DNA from: Winogradskyella tangerina
GTDB lineage: Bacteria; Bacteroidota; Bacteroidia; Flavobacteriales; Flavobacteriaceae
Length of the DNA: 64,000 bases
Direction: 5' to 3'
Assembly (NCBI RefSeq): GCF_003260205.1
Contig: NZ_QERF01000001.1
Coordinates: 310,001-374,000 of the forward strand
Every line of letters starts with the position of its first letter. The first letter of the stretch is position 1. Position numbers and translations under genes: made by a program. The notes beneath the pieces are model-generated. The model ran no database searches. It was not told the DNA's origin and worked only from the letters and a program-made list of their open reading frames with translations. This document shows, one piece after another, positions 1-8,474 of the stretch.

Positions 1-1
1 T

Positions 2-187
2 TCGGATACTTCAAAAAATGAAATTTCAGAAAACGAGATAAAACTCTCTAAGATTTTCAAATGGTTTGCCAAGGATTTTAAAACTGAAGGAAGCCTGATC
101 GATTTTCTTAATGCCTATACCGATGTCAACATTTCTAATAAAGCCAAAAAGAGTTTTAAGGACTATGATTGGAGTTTAAATAATTAA
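2..187 (+). CDS. DUF547 family protein, C-terminal end (partial)
   Basis: The gene enters from the left edge; reading from base 2 gives an open frame that stops at 185-187. The visible 61 residues end in Y-D-W-S-L-N-N, the typical C-terminal signature of DUF547 proteins, and resemble the end of the complete DUF547 protein at 7567-8277 (which ends Y-N-W-S-L-N-N-Q). The function of DUF547 is unknown. In Flavobacteriaceae, DUF547 genes often sit beside TIGR04283 glycosyltransferases, as here: the next start is only 16 bases away, so the two probably form one operon. The start and N-terminus lie outside the window. Confidence 0.8.
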   Translation, partial: SDTSKNEISENEIKLSKIFKWFAKDFKTEGSLIDFLNAYTDVNISNKAKKSFKDYDWSLNN

Positions 188-203
188 TTTCAGCCCCAGC
201 AAT

Positions 204-1010
204 ATGATAAATATAATTATTCCTGTTTTGAATGAATCTGAGATGATTGGAGACCTACTCCATCACCTTATGAATAATTCTTCCAAAGGGAATATTAGCG
301 ATATTATTGTTGTAGACGGCGGAAGCACTGACGGTACACAAAAGATTGTAAATGATTTCATCGCTTCAAATCTTTCCGTTACTGATGAAAAGCTGGTTTT
401 TGAAAATTCAAATCTGAAATCAAACAATACATCAACCTTTGTAGTCGATACAAAAGTTTCGATTGAAAGTTCCTTACAGACCAACATTCAATTGATCAAT
501 TCAAAAAAAGGCCGCGCTAAACAAATGAATTTTGGGGCAAAACATGCTAAAGGAAGTATTCTTTATTTTTTACATGCAGACGCCTTCCCGCCTAAAAATT
601 TTGATCAGCTCATTATCGATGAAATTAAAAAAGGGAATGATGCGGGTTGTTTCAGAATGCAATTTGAGAGCAAACATTGGTGGCTTAGATTAGCCAGCTG
701 GCTCACCCAATTTTCTTGGCGGGCGTGTCGTGGAGGAGACCAAAGTCAGTTTATTACCAAGGCTCTTTTCGATGCCATTGGTGGCTTTGATGAAAATTAT
801 ATGATCTATGAAGACAATATCTTAATTAACGAGCTCTACGCGCGCAAAGAATTTGTTGTGATCAATAAAAAGATTAGAACCTCAGCCCGACTTTACAAAA
901 AGGTAGGAATATGGAAACTACAATACCATTTTTGGGCAATTTATGTGAAGCGCTGGTTTGGTGCCTCTGCTGATGAATTATTGGCTTATTATAAGCGGCA
1001 TATAAGCTAA
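204..1010 (+). CDS. TIGR04283-type family 2 glycosyltransferase
   Basis: A GT2-fold enzyme of 268 residues. It has the N-terminal nucleotide-sugar strand I-I-I-P-V-L-N-E, the DGGSTDGT motif (residues 38-45), GRAKQMN (103-109), FLHAD as the DxD equivalent (122-126), RGGDQ (176-180) and GGFDE (193-197). This pattern is that of the TIGR04283 family, linked to arsenosugar or related biosynthesis by gene neighbourhood. The protein is longer than the usual roughly 230 residues because of a polar insertion at about residues 54-98. It lies 16 bases behind a DUF547 gene, which fits the usual context. The sugar donor and acceptor cannot be told from the sequence. Confidence 0.85.
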   Translation: MINIIIPVLNESEMIGDLLHHLMNNSSKGNISDIIVVDGGSTDGTQKIVNDFIASNLSVTDEKLVFENSNLKSNNTSTFVVDTKVSIESSLQTNIQLINSKKGRAKQMNFGAKHAKGSILYFLHADAFPPKNFDQLIIDEIKKGNDAGCFRMQFESKHWWLRLASWLTQFSWRACRGGDQSQFITKALFDAIGGFDENYMIYEDNILINELYARKEFVVINKKIRTSARLYKKVGIWKLQYHFWAIYVKRWFGASADELLAYYKRHIS

Positions 1011-1129
1011 AGTTAGCAGTTTATTTTAGCCATGTCAGATTACAAAAAATTTATTTAAAGTTTAGTTAATCCTCTAAAGATTTTCGTCACTTAGCCCTAA
1101 CTTAACAAATCATTTTCTATTAAGATTAC

Positions 1130-2740
1130 ATGAGGGCTTGGTTTACTTTCATTTTCCTGGGATTATTTTCATTTCAATGTGTTTTTGCACAAAATTTAGA
1201 ACAGATTTTACTCAAAATAATAGATAGTGAGTCTTTCGAACCTATTTCTTTTTCAACGGTTAGAATTAAAGCATCAAGTATTGGAGTTATTGCAGATTAC
1301 AACGGCGAACTAAGAATCCCTTCAATCTATCAAAATGAAATAGCCATAATTTCTTGTATTGGATATGAAGCTCAAGAAATTGATCTCAGTGAATTGCAAA
1401 CTAATGCACTTTATACTATAAGGCTTACGCCGCAGGTTGAAGCGCTTAATCCTGTTTTTATAAGTTCAAGGAATAAGGTAAAAGGCATTAATCTTAGTCC
1501 AAAAAGTTATGTTGAAAAAAGCAGAAAATTATATGCGAAGGATATTGTTTTAGAAGCCATTGCAAAAATTCCGGAAAACCTCAGCAGCCAGCCTCACTCT
1601 TATGTGGGTTACTATAGAGACTACCAGTTAGTAGATAATGAATTCCACAATTTAAATGAAGCTATACTAGAAACTTTCGACACTGGAATAAACACACGAC
1701 TCTTAGACGCGAATACGGTGTCTACAGTGGTTTATAACTTCAATCAGAATAAAGATTTTAAACAAGATACTTCCCTAACGAAAGCTTACAACGGAATAAC
1801 CAAGTACATAGAAAACTCTCAAATTTTACCGCGAGGCGGAAATGAACATACCATTTTAAGCATTCATGATCCCATCAGAAACTACAACTTAAACACCTTT
1901 TCTTATGTTTACGAATTGCGATCAGATTTTCCAAAATTGCACAAGTTTGAAAAGGGTAAGGTTTTGTTTTTGAACAACGAGCCCATTCTAGTGGTTAATT
2001 TCAAAAAGGCTAGACCTCACGATTTCAGCAGTATTTATGGCATAAAAACTGCCCGAGACGAATATATTCAAGGGTCGATATATATTTCACTAGTAGATTA
2101 TTCTATCCACAGATTCAATTACAAAGTCTTAGTACCGAGAACGAATAAAGTACTATTCAATGTGAGTTTAGAATATGCACGTCAGAATGATAAAATGTAC
2201 CTCAATTACATTACGTTCAATAATTCATTTGTTGTTGGAGAAGGATTTGAACTCAGAGAAGAAAAAGTAGAATTTGACAAAAAAGAACAAGCGTTTTATA
2301 TCACATTCAACAATACGGAACACATGTTTAACTATAGGACTTTAAAAAAGGCCAATTTTAAGTTTAGACTAGGTGATCAGAGGCTAAGGACAACCTCTGT
2401 CAACGGTATAGAAGGCAATAAAAGAATAGTCAGGGTTGAAGTTGAAAATTATGACAGAACGCCAATAGAATTGAATGTCGATAATATTGAAGATTTAACT
2501 TATGAAATAAAAAAAGTACGTGACGCGGTAGGTAACGAAATATACCAACAAAACACCATTCAGGGCGATCAGTTCAGGGAATTTTTTGTTCAGCAAGTAC
2601 ATGAGGAACATCCTCTTCCTGATGGCTTGATCGTTATGGATAAAAACCTACCTATGACTGAAATAATATTGAACGACTTTCCAGACATGAATCAATATTG
2701 GATCAATTCGCCCTTAATGAATAAAAAATATAGAGATTGA
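1130..2740 (+). CDS. Secreted carboxypeptidase-regulatory-like domain protein
   Basis: The 536-residue product has a signal peptide (residues 1-20, cut near F-A-Q). A CarboxypepD_reg-like beta-sandwich follows at about 24-105, recognisable from D-Y-N-G-E-L-R-I-P and the closing C-I-G-Y-E-A. The remaining 430 residues are rich in beta strands and have no catalytic motif I recognise. Such proteins are common in Bacteroidetes and are thought to sit in the periplasm or outer membrane, but no role is established. It stands alone, about 120 bases after the glycosyltransferase and convergent with the following phosphoesterase gene (24 bases between stops). Confidence 0.7.
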   Translation: MRAWFTFIFLGLFSFQCVFAQNLEQILLKIIDSESFEPISFSTVRIKASSIGVIADYNGELRIPSIYQNEIAIISCIGYEAQEIDLSELQTNALYTIRLTPQVEALNPVFISSRNKVKGINLSPKSYVEKSRKLYAKDIVLEAIAKIPENLSSQPHSYVGYYRDYQLVDNEFHNLNEAILETFDTGINTRLLDANTVSTVVYNFNQNKDFKQDTSLTKAYNGITKYIENSQILPRGGNEHTILSIHDPIRNYNLNTFSYVYELRSDFPKLHKFEKGKVLFLNNEPILVVNFKKARPHDFSSIYGIKTARDEYIQGSIYISLVDYSIHRFNYKVLVPRTNKVLFNVSLEYARQNDKMYLNYITFNNSFVVGEGFELREEKVEFDKKEQAFYITFNNTEHMFNYRTLKKANFKFRLGDQRLRTTSVNGIEGNKRIVRVEVENYDRTPIELNVDNIEDLTYEIKKVRDAVGNEIYQQNTIQGDQFREFFVQQVHEEHPLPDGLIVMDKNLPMTEIILNDFPDMNQYWINSPLMNKKYRD

Positions 2741-2764
2741 ATTATTTAAAGGCTTACAATTAAA

Positions 2765-3493
2765 TTATCTATTTCTTCCCATTTCATAGGGATACAAATA
2801 AGTAAGCGCATCGCTTTGAAAGACTTCCTTAGTTTCAATATCAATTGCTGATAATTTTCCAGTAAAAGCAGCGCCGGTGTCGATATTCCAAACATTAATA
2901 GCATTCATCGGTTCATGCTTGTGGTAATTGAGTGTTGGTGTGTGACCGATATATATTTCGCTGTAATGTTTGAGTCGGTTAGGATATAATTCTGAATTCT
3001 TCTGAATTCGCTTGTCCATGGTAAGCGCCATTTCCCAAAGGGTTCTATCGAAGTAAAAGGTCTCTCGGTGCGATTCGCGTGCTACACCATGCATGGAAGT
3101 AAAACCGGCATGAACAAAAAGTCGTTTGTCATCATCGATATGATATAGCGGCATTGCTTCAAAAAATTGAAGATGTTCTTTTTTATGGTCATCACTAAAT
3201 CCTGCGTAGCTCGCAATAGTTTCTTTACCTCCATGATGATACCAAATCTCAGTTAAAGTGCCATCTGCCAGCCATTGTTCGCACCAAACGTCGTGATTCC
3301 CTTTTATAAAAATGCAGGCATTCGACTTAGATAATTCTATCAAACGGTCAATGACCTGAGCCGATTCGCTCCAGCCATCTACATAGTCGCCTAAAAAAAT
3401 GAGGGCATCTTCATTAGTAACATTCGCACGTTCTAAAATCTGAATTAGGGCTTTTAATCCCCCGTGAATATCGCCTATGGCTAATGTTCGCAT
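2765..3493 (-). CDS. Metallophosphoesterase, Ser/Thr-phosphatase-like
   Basis: A 242-residue cytoplasmic protein with the full calcineurin-like set of metal ligands: GDIHG (7-11), GDYVDG (35-40), GNHD (65-68), HAG (128-130) and GHTP (183-186). These motifs bind two metal ions and place it in the PPP phosphoprotein phosphatase / bacterial ApaH-like group. The usual Arg after GDxVD is Gly here, which is seen in several bacterial relatives and may shift substrate preference. No signal peptide is visible. It is the last gene of a minus-strand block; the preceding gene ends 65 bases upstream, so it may have its own promoter. Substrate unknown. Confidence 0.85.
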   Translation of the reverse strand: MRTLAIGDIHGGLKALIQILERANVTNEDALIFLGDYVDGWSESAQVIDRLIELSKSNACIFIKGNHDVWCEQWLADGTLTEIWYHHGGKETIASYAGFSDDHKKEHLQFFEAMPLYHIDDDKRLFVHAGFTSMHGVARESHRETFYFDRTLWEMALTMDKRIQKNSELYPNRLKHYSEIYIGHTPTLNYHKHEPMNAINVWNIDTGAAFTGKLSAIDIETKEVFQSDALTYLYPYEMGRNR

Positions 3494-3558
3494 TGCAACT
3501 TTTTTATGGAGATACTAAGCTAAAAAAAGATAATTACTTATAACCTATGAAAACCGTA

Positions 3559-4821
3559 TTAAAAATACTGACCAATTCCAAATACAAATCCTTGAGTTGC
3601 ATCTTCGGTGATTCCCACACCATAATCTATTCTGAAAATGGCATTAAAGATTTTTTTATGGATAAATCGCAATCCAACTCCTGGGTATACTCTTAAGTTT
3701 TGAGTATCGGCGAAATCACCGAAGTCCCCTCCGGGATTTCGCCAGCTTCCGGCGTCGATAAAGGCATTACCCTGAAGTGCGAACCAGCCTTTTTCATAGA
3801 GTGTATGTCGGTATTCCGTGTTAAGGACAATGGCTGCTGTACCGCGGTCTATAAGGTTTCCAACACCGCGAATGTTCAAATTGTTGTCAACGGCGAAAGG
3901 CGCAAAAGGCGTATCTTCATTAGAAGCAACTCCGAAACGTAAGCGGTTAGCCCAGTTCCCACGTTTTCCGAAGCGTTTAAAATATTGAAAATCATTCCAA
4001 CCAATCAGGAAATCGGGAAGCATTTCGTCATTGCGCGAATGCACATATTGAAAGTTAAAAATACTCCTGAATCCTTCCACATATTGATAGTCGTAGTTAA
4101 GATTATTATACTCATAAATAAGCTTATACAGCATTTTATCAACTACCAGTTCTTGAGGCACATTAGGATTGGTTGCTCCAGAAACATATTCGTAATCTTC
4201 AGTGAAGAAGCTTACACCGAGTTCAATTCTATTTGTAAAATTGATTTGATACAAACCCAACACTTCAATCGACTCATTATTGTAACGATAATCGGCTGTG
4301 GTATTATCGAAAAAAACAGGTTCTTGTGTGGTGAGATCCTGATAATTTACCGCTAAACCTATCTTCCTTGAGAACAGAAATGGCGCTCTAAAATTTATGG
4401 CATAAGAATCAAAAATATCTTTCTGATAAAATCCACCAAAAGCAATATTTTGCCCAAGTAAATTGAACTCATAAAGTCCCAAACGATAGGCAAATTCATC
4501 GTCATTAGTAGTATACACATTTGCTGATGGAATTATAGTAAAATTCTCTTCAATATTGTAAAATACGTTGTATTCATTCGGTTCTTCCGCCGGAAACACC
4601 TGGTAGTAGGCATGTGCGATAGAGGGCAACCGTTTTAATAAGCGTATGTCTTCTTCAATTAGAGCAGAATCTAATGGAACACCTGGTTTAATAAAAGCAA
4701 TCTTTTTTACAAAGGACGTCTTCAGTTTTTTGTTTCCTTGTATCTTCAGGTCGGCTACAAGTGGTTCCTGAGCATTTCCAAAGGCCACAAAAAAGAAAAT
4801 TAAAATTGAAAGATTTTTCAT
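3559..4821 (-). CDS. Omp85-superfamily outer membrane protein with one POTRA domain
   Basis: The 420-residue product begins with a signal peptide (cut after G-N-A, about residue 17). It continues with a single POTRA-like domain at about 22-95 (L-K-I-Q-G-N-K-K-L-K-T-S followed by a conserved D-I-R-L-L-K-R-L). The rest is a series of amphipathic strands ending in aromatic Phe, as outer-membrane barrels do. This matches the bacterial surface antigen D15 / TamA-like group in a short form, much smaller than BamA (five POTRA domains). A role in inserting or secreting outer-membrane proteins is inference from the fold. It follows a lipoprotein gene on the same strand with a 59-base gap. Confidence 0.75.
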   Translation of the reverse strand: MKNLSILIFFFVAFGNAQEPLVADLKIQGNKKLKTSFVKKIAFIKPGVPLDSALIEEDIRLLKRLPSIAHAYYQVFPAEEPNEYNVFYNIEENFTIIPSANVYTTNDDEFAYRLGLYEFNLLGQNIAFGGFYQKDIFDSYAINFRAPFLFSRKIGLAVNYQDLTTQEPVFFDNTTADYRYNNESIEVLGLYQINFTNRIELGVSFFTEDYEYVSGATNPNVPQELVVDKMLYKLIYEYNNLNYDYQYVEGFRSIFNFQYVHSRNDEMLPDFLIGWNDFQYFKRFGKRGNWANRLRFGVASNEDTPFAPFAVDNNLNIRGVGNLIDRGTAAIVLNTEYRHTLYEKGWFALQGNAFIDAGSWRNPGGDFGDFADTQNLRVYPGVGLRFIHKKIFNAIFRIDYGVGITEDATQGFVFGIGQYF

Positions 4822-4880
4822 CTGTTGGTTATTCCTAAACTTGGTCGTTGCTTAGAAATAACCTTACGAAAAAATTGAAA

Positions 4881-5624
4881 TTATTCTGCTATAAATGCAC
4901 GACTATGCACCGTATTTATCCAATTGTCTAGGCCAATATCTAATACCGTAAATTCATAGTTTTCATCTTGAACTAAATTAGGCGGAACATTCTGAGAAAG
5001 ATTGAGCGTAACATTGGTTAGATCAAAGTATTGAAAGTGACTGTCATTTGTGAAAGTCAAGGAAAGTACGGCATCATTTTGATCCTTCATGATCTCGAAA
5101 AAGAAAGCATTATTTTCAGCGGATTGCACACTCCATTCAAAATTAGCTGAACCACTCATTCCCTGATCAATTACAATATCCTCAATATAATCTGTCTGCC
5201 GGAAAAGGTTATTAATTCTAATTGGGCTACTCAGCTTTATTTTGTCTTCAATCTTGTAAGTCATGATAATCCATTCATCCCTTAGAAAAGTATGCCTAAA
5301 CGTTTTGATTTTGGCATCGGAAATAAGTGTTGGTTGAATTTCCATTAATAAGTAGCGGTAAAGATCTTGCTCATTAATATTTGGTGTATCTGTTTCGTAA
5401 AACTTTATGTCTGAAGCGCCCTCTTCAATAACCGCATAGATATTAGTATGATCACTATTAGCTAAATCATTGCCTGCGAAGGTGAAAATAGCATCCGTTT
5501 GATAGAGATTGTTTTCGAGATCCTCAGGAAGGAACGTATTATTTTGAAACACAATTGGAACGCTTTCGTTCTTTACACAACTAGTTATAGCAATGAAAAC
5601 TGCTAATAAAATTATTTTCTTCAT
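4881..5624 (-). CDS. Hypothetical lipoprotein
   Basis: A 247-residue protein with a lipoprotein signal (A-I-T-S-C, lipid-bearing Cys at residue 16) followed by K-N-E. I do not recognise a family; the body looks beta-rich and has no catalytic signature. Its ATG overlaps the stop of the upstream GH113-like lipoprotein gene by four bases (ATGA), so the two are probably translationally coupled and may act together at the outer or inner membrane. Its role is unknown. Confidence 0.7.
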   Translation of the reverse strand: MKKIILLAVFIAITSCVKNESVPIVFQNNTFLPEDLENNLYQTDAIFTFAGNDLANSDHTNIYAVIEEGASDIKFYETDTPNINEQDLYRYLLMEIQPTLISDAKIKTFRHTFLRDEWIIMTYKIEDKIKLSSPIRINNLFRQTDYIEDIVIDQGMSGSANFEWSVQSAENNAFFFEIMKDQNDAVLSLTFTNDSHFQYFDLTNVTLNLSQNVPPNLVQDENYEFTVLDIGLDNWINTVHSRAFIAE

Positions 5625-6631
5625 TTATCTATTTGATAGTATTTTTTAACCACCTCTTCGGCGGGTTTATTTTGTGGCGTAAATCTTGAATTATCCTCAC
5701 CGCCAACATCTTCGTGGGCGATAAACCATTTCCAGATAAAACCACCGGCAAACCAATCTTCATTCCAAAAAGTTTCAAACAAGGCCTTTGTTGTATTCAC
5801 CTGAGCTTCTAGATTCACTTCATTCATACTTCGGTCTGAGACCCAAGGTTTTCTTCCAGCATAGTCAACACTTCTGTAGCCATATTCAGTAAATAAGATC
5901 GGTTTTTGATGATCTTCTGCCAATTTTTTAATGATGTCCTTATGCTTTTTCCAGCCTTCCATACAGGTTTCAAATGTTGGTGTTTGCTCATCGCTCACCG
6001 GAAAATAGGCATCTACACCAATGTAATCTAATTGATCCCAAAACGGCGTTCTTCTAAATTCATCCCAATTAGCTGCATAGGTCAGCTTACCGTTATATGT
6101 CTCTCGGATCGATTTTATGAGTCCGGTCCAGTATTCTGGTCTGTACTTCACAAATAATTCAAGTTCTGTTCCTATACATAAAATCTCAGCTTTTGTTTCT
6201 TCCGCTAACTCTGCATATTCTAGAATAAACTTAGAATAGGATGATTCTAAAGTTTTCCAGTCTTCTTCAGAATTCATCATTATGTTTCCTGTAAACTCAC
6301 CTCTCCAAACCCAGATCTGCGGTTTCACCATGATCTTAATATTTTGCTTTCGCAACTCTTCAATATACTGCTTGGCGCCTGCTCTGGTTTCCCCAAACCA
6401 TTGTCTGTCTGTATTGTAAATTACGTTTGGGTTTTCCAAATTTCTAATAAATCCGAATGGCATTACTGCAGCATAATTGGCGTTTACATTTACGACCGGA
6501 TTTACATGAGATTGGTCTGCCTTTTTTGGTGAAGCGACAAAACTTACACCATTAATTTTTTCTTCTTGTCCGTTGCATGCGGTTAAGGTTACGACCAACA
6601 GACCAACAAATAGGCGTTTAAAAAGTTGCAT
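5621..6631 (-). CDS. GH113-like TIM-barrel glycoside hydrolase lipoprotein
   Basis: A 336-residue lipoprotein (L-T-A-C lipobox) whose body matches the TIM-barrel hydrolases grouped as GH113-like. The likely acid/base Glu lies in C-I-G-T-E-L-E and the likely nucleophile Glu in L-F-T-E-Y-G-Y-R-S, in the order expected for a clan A beta/alpha barrel. Characterised GH113 members act on beta-mannan, but many bacterial relatives are untested, so the substrate is open. An ATG at 6631 starts the usual signal peptide; a GTG at 6637 would add only two residues. It overlaps the following lipoprotein gene by four bases. Confidence 0.75.
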   Translation of the reverse strand: MQLFKRLFVGLLVVTLTACNGQEEKINGVSFVASPKKADQSHVNPVVNVNANYAAVMPFGFIRNLENPNVIYNTDRQWFGETRAGAKQYIEELRKQNIKIMVKPQIWVWRGEFTGNIMMNSEEDWKTLESSYSKFILEYAELAEETKAEILCIGTELELFVKYRPEYWTGLIKSIRETYNGKLTYAANWDEFRRTPFWDQLDYIGVDAYFPVSDEQTPTFETCMEGWKKHKDIIKKLAEDHQKPILFTEYGYRSVDYAGRKPWVSDRSMNEVNLEAQVNTTKALFETFWNEDWFAGGFIWKWFIAHEDVGGEDNSRFTPQNKPAEEVVKKYYQIDK

Positions 6632-6666
6632 AAGCACAGATTATAAACACCTAAATTATGTAAATC

Positions 6667-7542
6667 TTAGAACAAAGCTCTTAAACCTATATTAAATGTT
6701 TGACCCAATCCGGTATCGTTTCCTCTAACAAAATTGGAGTATAGAAACTCAATATTCAACTCGTCAGTTAATTGGTATTTTGCACCTCCACCGAGTATAG
6801 TTGCATCTTGTTCAAATCCATCAGTTTGAAATGATATCAGTTGTAAATGCTGTACCAATCCTAAAACTGTGAACTTCGAACTTGGGAAATAACTTAAAAA
6901 TACACCAGGTATCAAACGTAAACTGTTATCTGCAAAACTATTTTCCTCTGGGAAATTGTATTCAGTATTCAACTCTGAAAAAAGCTGCCATTTTCCGTCC
7001 GCAAAACTATAATCATAGAAGAATCGATTCTGAAAAATAAATCCGCTTTGATCCAAAAATACACCGTCTTCAGTTTCATTATCTACCAACGGAATATGAA
7101 AGGCCGACTGAATCGTAAAATTCCCAATATTTTTGAAAGGATTGAACTTAATTGCCGGAGCAAAAGAGGTAAATCCTGACCTCGCTGTACCAGCCTCTCC
7201 ATCAAAAGAAAACACATCTAAAGCGTCTCTTCCACCAATGACATTAGAACGGAACTCTAATAGAAGTCCAACATTAACGCGTCTGCTATCTGAAATTCCT
7301 GTGAAAATATCTACAGTTGAAGTAAGGAAGGTGTTTCTTGGAATATCACCTTCATTTCCATTAAAAGTAGCTCTGGTTTCGGTATATAAATTATTGAACC
7401 ACTTTATATCCCACTGCCCTTTCTTGAGTAAGATTGAAGGCGTAAATTCTTGTATAACACTTCTTTGAGTGTCTTCATCCTGACTAAAACCTAGCGCTGA
7501 AATTGTTAAGGCTAATAGTAATATTGATATCTTTTTCATCAT
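6667..7542 (-). CDS. Predicted outer membrane beta-barrel protein
   Basis: The 291-residue product has a clear signal peptide (M-M-K-K start, cut near F-S-Q, residue 21). The rest alternates polar and hydrophobic residues in strands and ends with the C-terminal aromatic signature A-L-F typical of outer-membrane barrels. No specific family is evident; its size would fit a 12-strand or similar barrel. Two adjacent ATG codons (7542 and 7539) are possible starts. It lies 24 bases behind the DUF547 gene and 35 bases ahead of the GH113-like gene, so these genes probably share a transcript. Cargo or role unknown. Confidence 0.65.
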   Translation of the reverse strand: MMKKISILLLALTISALGFSQDEDTQRSVIQEFTPSILLKKGQWDIKWFNNLYTETRATFNGNEGDIPRNTFLTSTVDIFTGISDSRRVNVGLLLEFRSNVIGGRDALDVFSFDGEAGTARSGFTSFAPAIKFNPFKNIGNFTIQSAFHIPLVDNETEDGVFLDQSGFIFQNRFFYDYSFADGKWQLFSELNTEYNFPEENSFADNSLRLIPGVFLSYFPSSKFTVLGLVQHLQLISFQTDGFEQDATILGGGAKYQLTDELNIEFLYSNFVRGNDTGLGQTFNIGLRALF

Positions 7543-7566
7543 TTTAAAATTTGGTTGTTTATTAGT

Positions 7567-8277
7567 TTATTGATTGTTGAGACTCCAGTTATAACTGAAA
7601 TAACTCAACTTGTAGTTAGTCGGAATTTTTTCTGTTCTATAGGTATTTATAAAGTCGATCTCACTCATTCCGTTGGTTGTGAAATCTTCGTTGTACCATT
7701 TCATAATTTCAGAAGCTTCCACTCTTTTCTTCTTAGTATTTACCTTCAAGAAGTCCCCATTGATGGCCAATTTTGTTTGAGTATCTAACTGCGTATTTAA
7801 TTTTGAAGGTAAATAGGCTTCATTGATCAAAGGTGGACAACCGAGTGCCCCACACACCAGAACAAAATGAAATCTGGCATCCTTGAATTGTGCTCTTAGC
7901 AGCGTATTCTCAATAGCATTAAGTGTTATGTTTTTACCTGCTAGACTGTAGGTTGTTTTATCGAAAAACCCCTGATGATCTAGTGGTGATTTTATTGGAT
8001 AATTATTAATTATACCTTTTATAACGGCCAGATTGTAGGCATTGATCCAAAAGGCCTGATAGTTGTCTGCATCTGAAACATCAACTGAAATTTTTTCGGC
8101 ATTTTTCAAAATTGCATCTAATTCTGAAGGATCTTTATGAATGGTTTTGTAATCTACTTTACCATCTTTTACATGGGTATTTAGAAAACTGTCAGTCTTG
8201 CTAAAAAAGTCATTTAAGTGCTGACCATAACTCCCAAAAGACAGAAGTATTAGTATTGCGGTTGCGAGTGATTTCAT
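7567..8277 (-). CDS. DUF547 domain-containing exported protein
   Basis: A complete 236-residue DUF547 protein with a signal peptide (cut near S-Y-G-Q, about residue 19). Family hallmarks are present: F-W-I-N-A-Y-N-L-A-V-I-K-G in the first half, F-V-L-V-C-G-A-L-G-C-P-P-L around the conserved Cys pair, and the C-terminal Y-N-W-S-L-N-N. The first half has a remote transglutaminase-like look in the literature, but no activity is proven. It is the first gene of the minus-strand block down to 2765 and is divergent from the FAD oxidoreductase gene at 8475. It is a paralogue of the truncated gene at the left edge. Confidence 0.85.
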   Translation of the reverse strand: MKSLATAILILLSFGSYGQHLNDFFSKTDSFLNTHVKDGKVDYKTIHKDPSELDAILKNAEKISVDVSDADNYQAFWINAYNLAVIKGIINNYPIKSPLDHQGFFDKTTYSLAGKNITLNAIENTLLRAQFKDARFHFVLVCGALGCPPLINEAYLPSKLNTQLDTQTKLAINGDFLKVNTKKKRVEASEIMKWYNEDFTTNGMSEIDFINTYRTEKIPTNYKLSYFSYNWSLNNQ

Positions 8278-8410
8278 TCTAAAAAAATTTATTTAACGGC
8301 TCTTAGGTCGAACATAAAAACGGTCACTTACAAGATTTTTAAAAGAATTTTGGCGTCTCCTTTTACCAAAAAACCTTACACGGTAATACTTAATTTAAAT
8401 CGTTTCTAAA

Positions 8411-8440
8411 TTGAGCCAACCAATTAAGTTCTTACCTTTA
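8411..8440 (+). promoter_or_regulatory. Candidate Bacteroidetes promoter (TTG-N19-TACCTTTA)
   Basis: A TTG at 8411-8413 is followed, after a 19-base spacer, by TACCTTTA at 8433-8440. This is one mismatch from the Bacteroidetes -7 consensus TAnnTTTG, with a normal 19-21 base spacing. The predicted transcript would start about 30 bases before the ATG at 8475 and would serve the redox/glycosyltransferase operon. Assigned by eye only. Confidence 0.45.
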
Positions 8441-8474
8441 AGTGCGACTGACCAAACACTAACAATCAAATTTT

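Noticed and set aside
3985-4356. Plus-strand open frame of 123 codons inside the Omp85-like gene
   Set aside because: Antisense shadow of a gene with clear signal peptide and POTRA domain.
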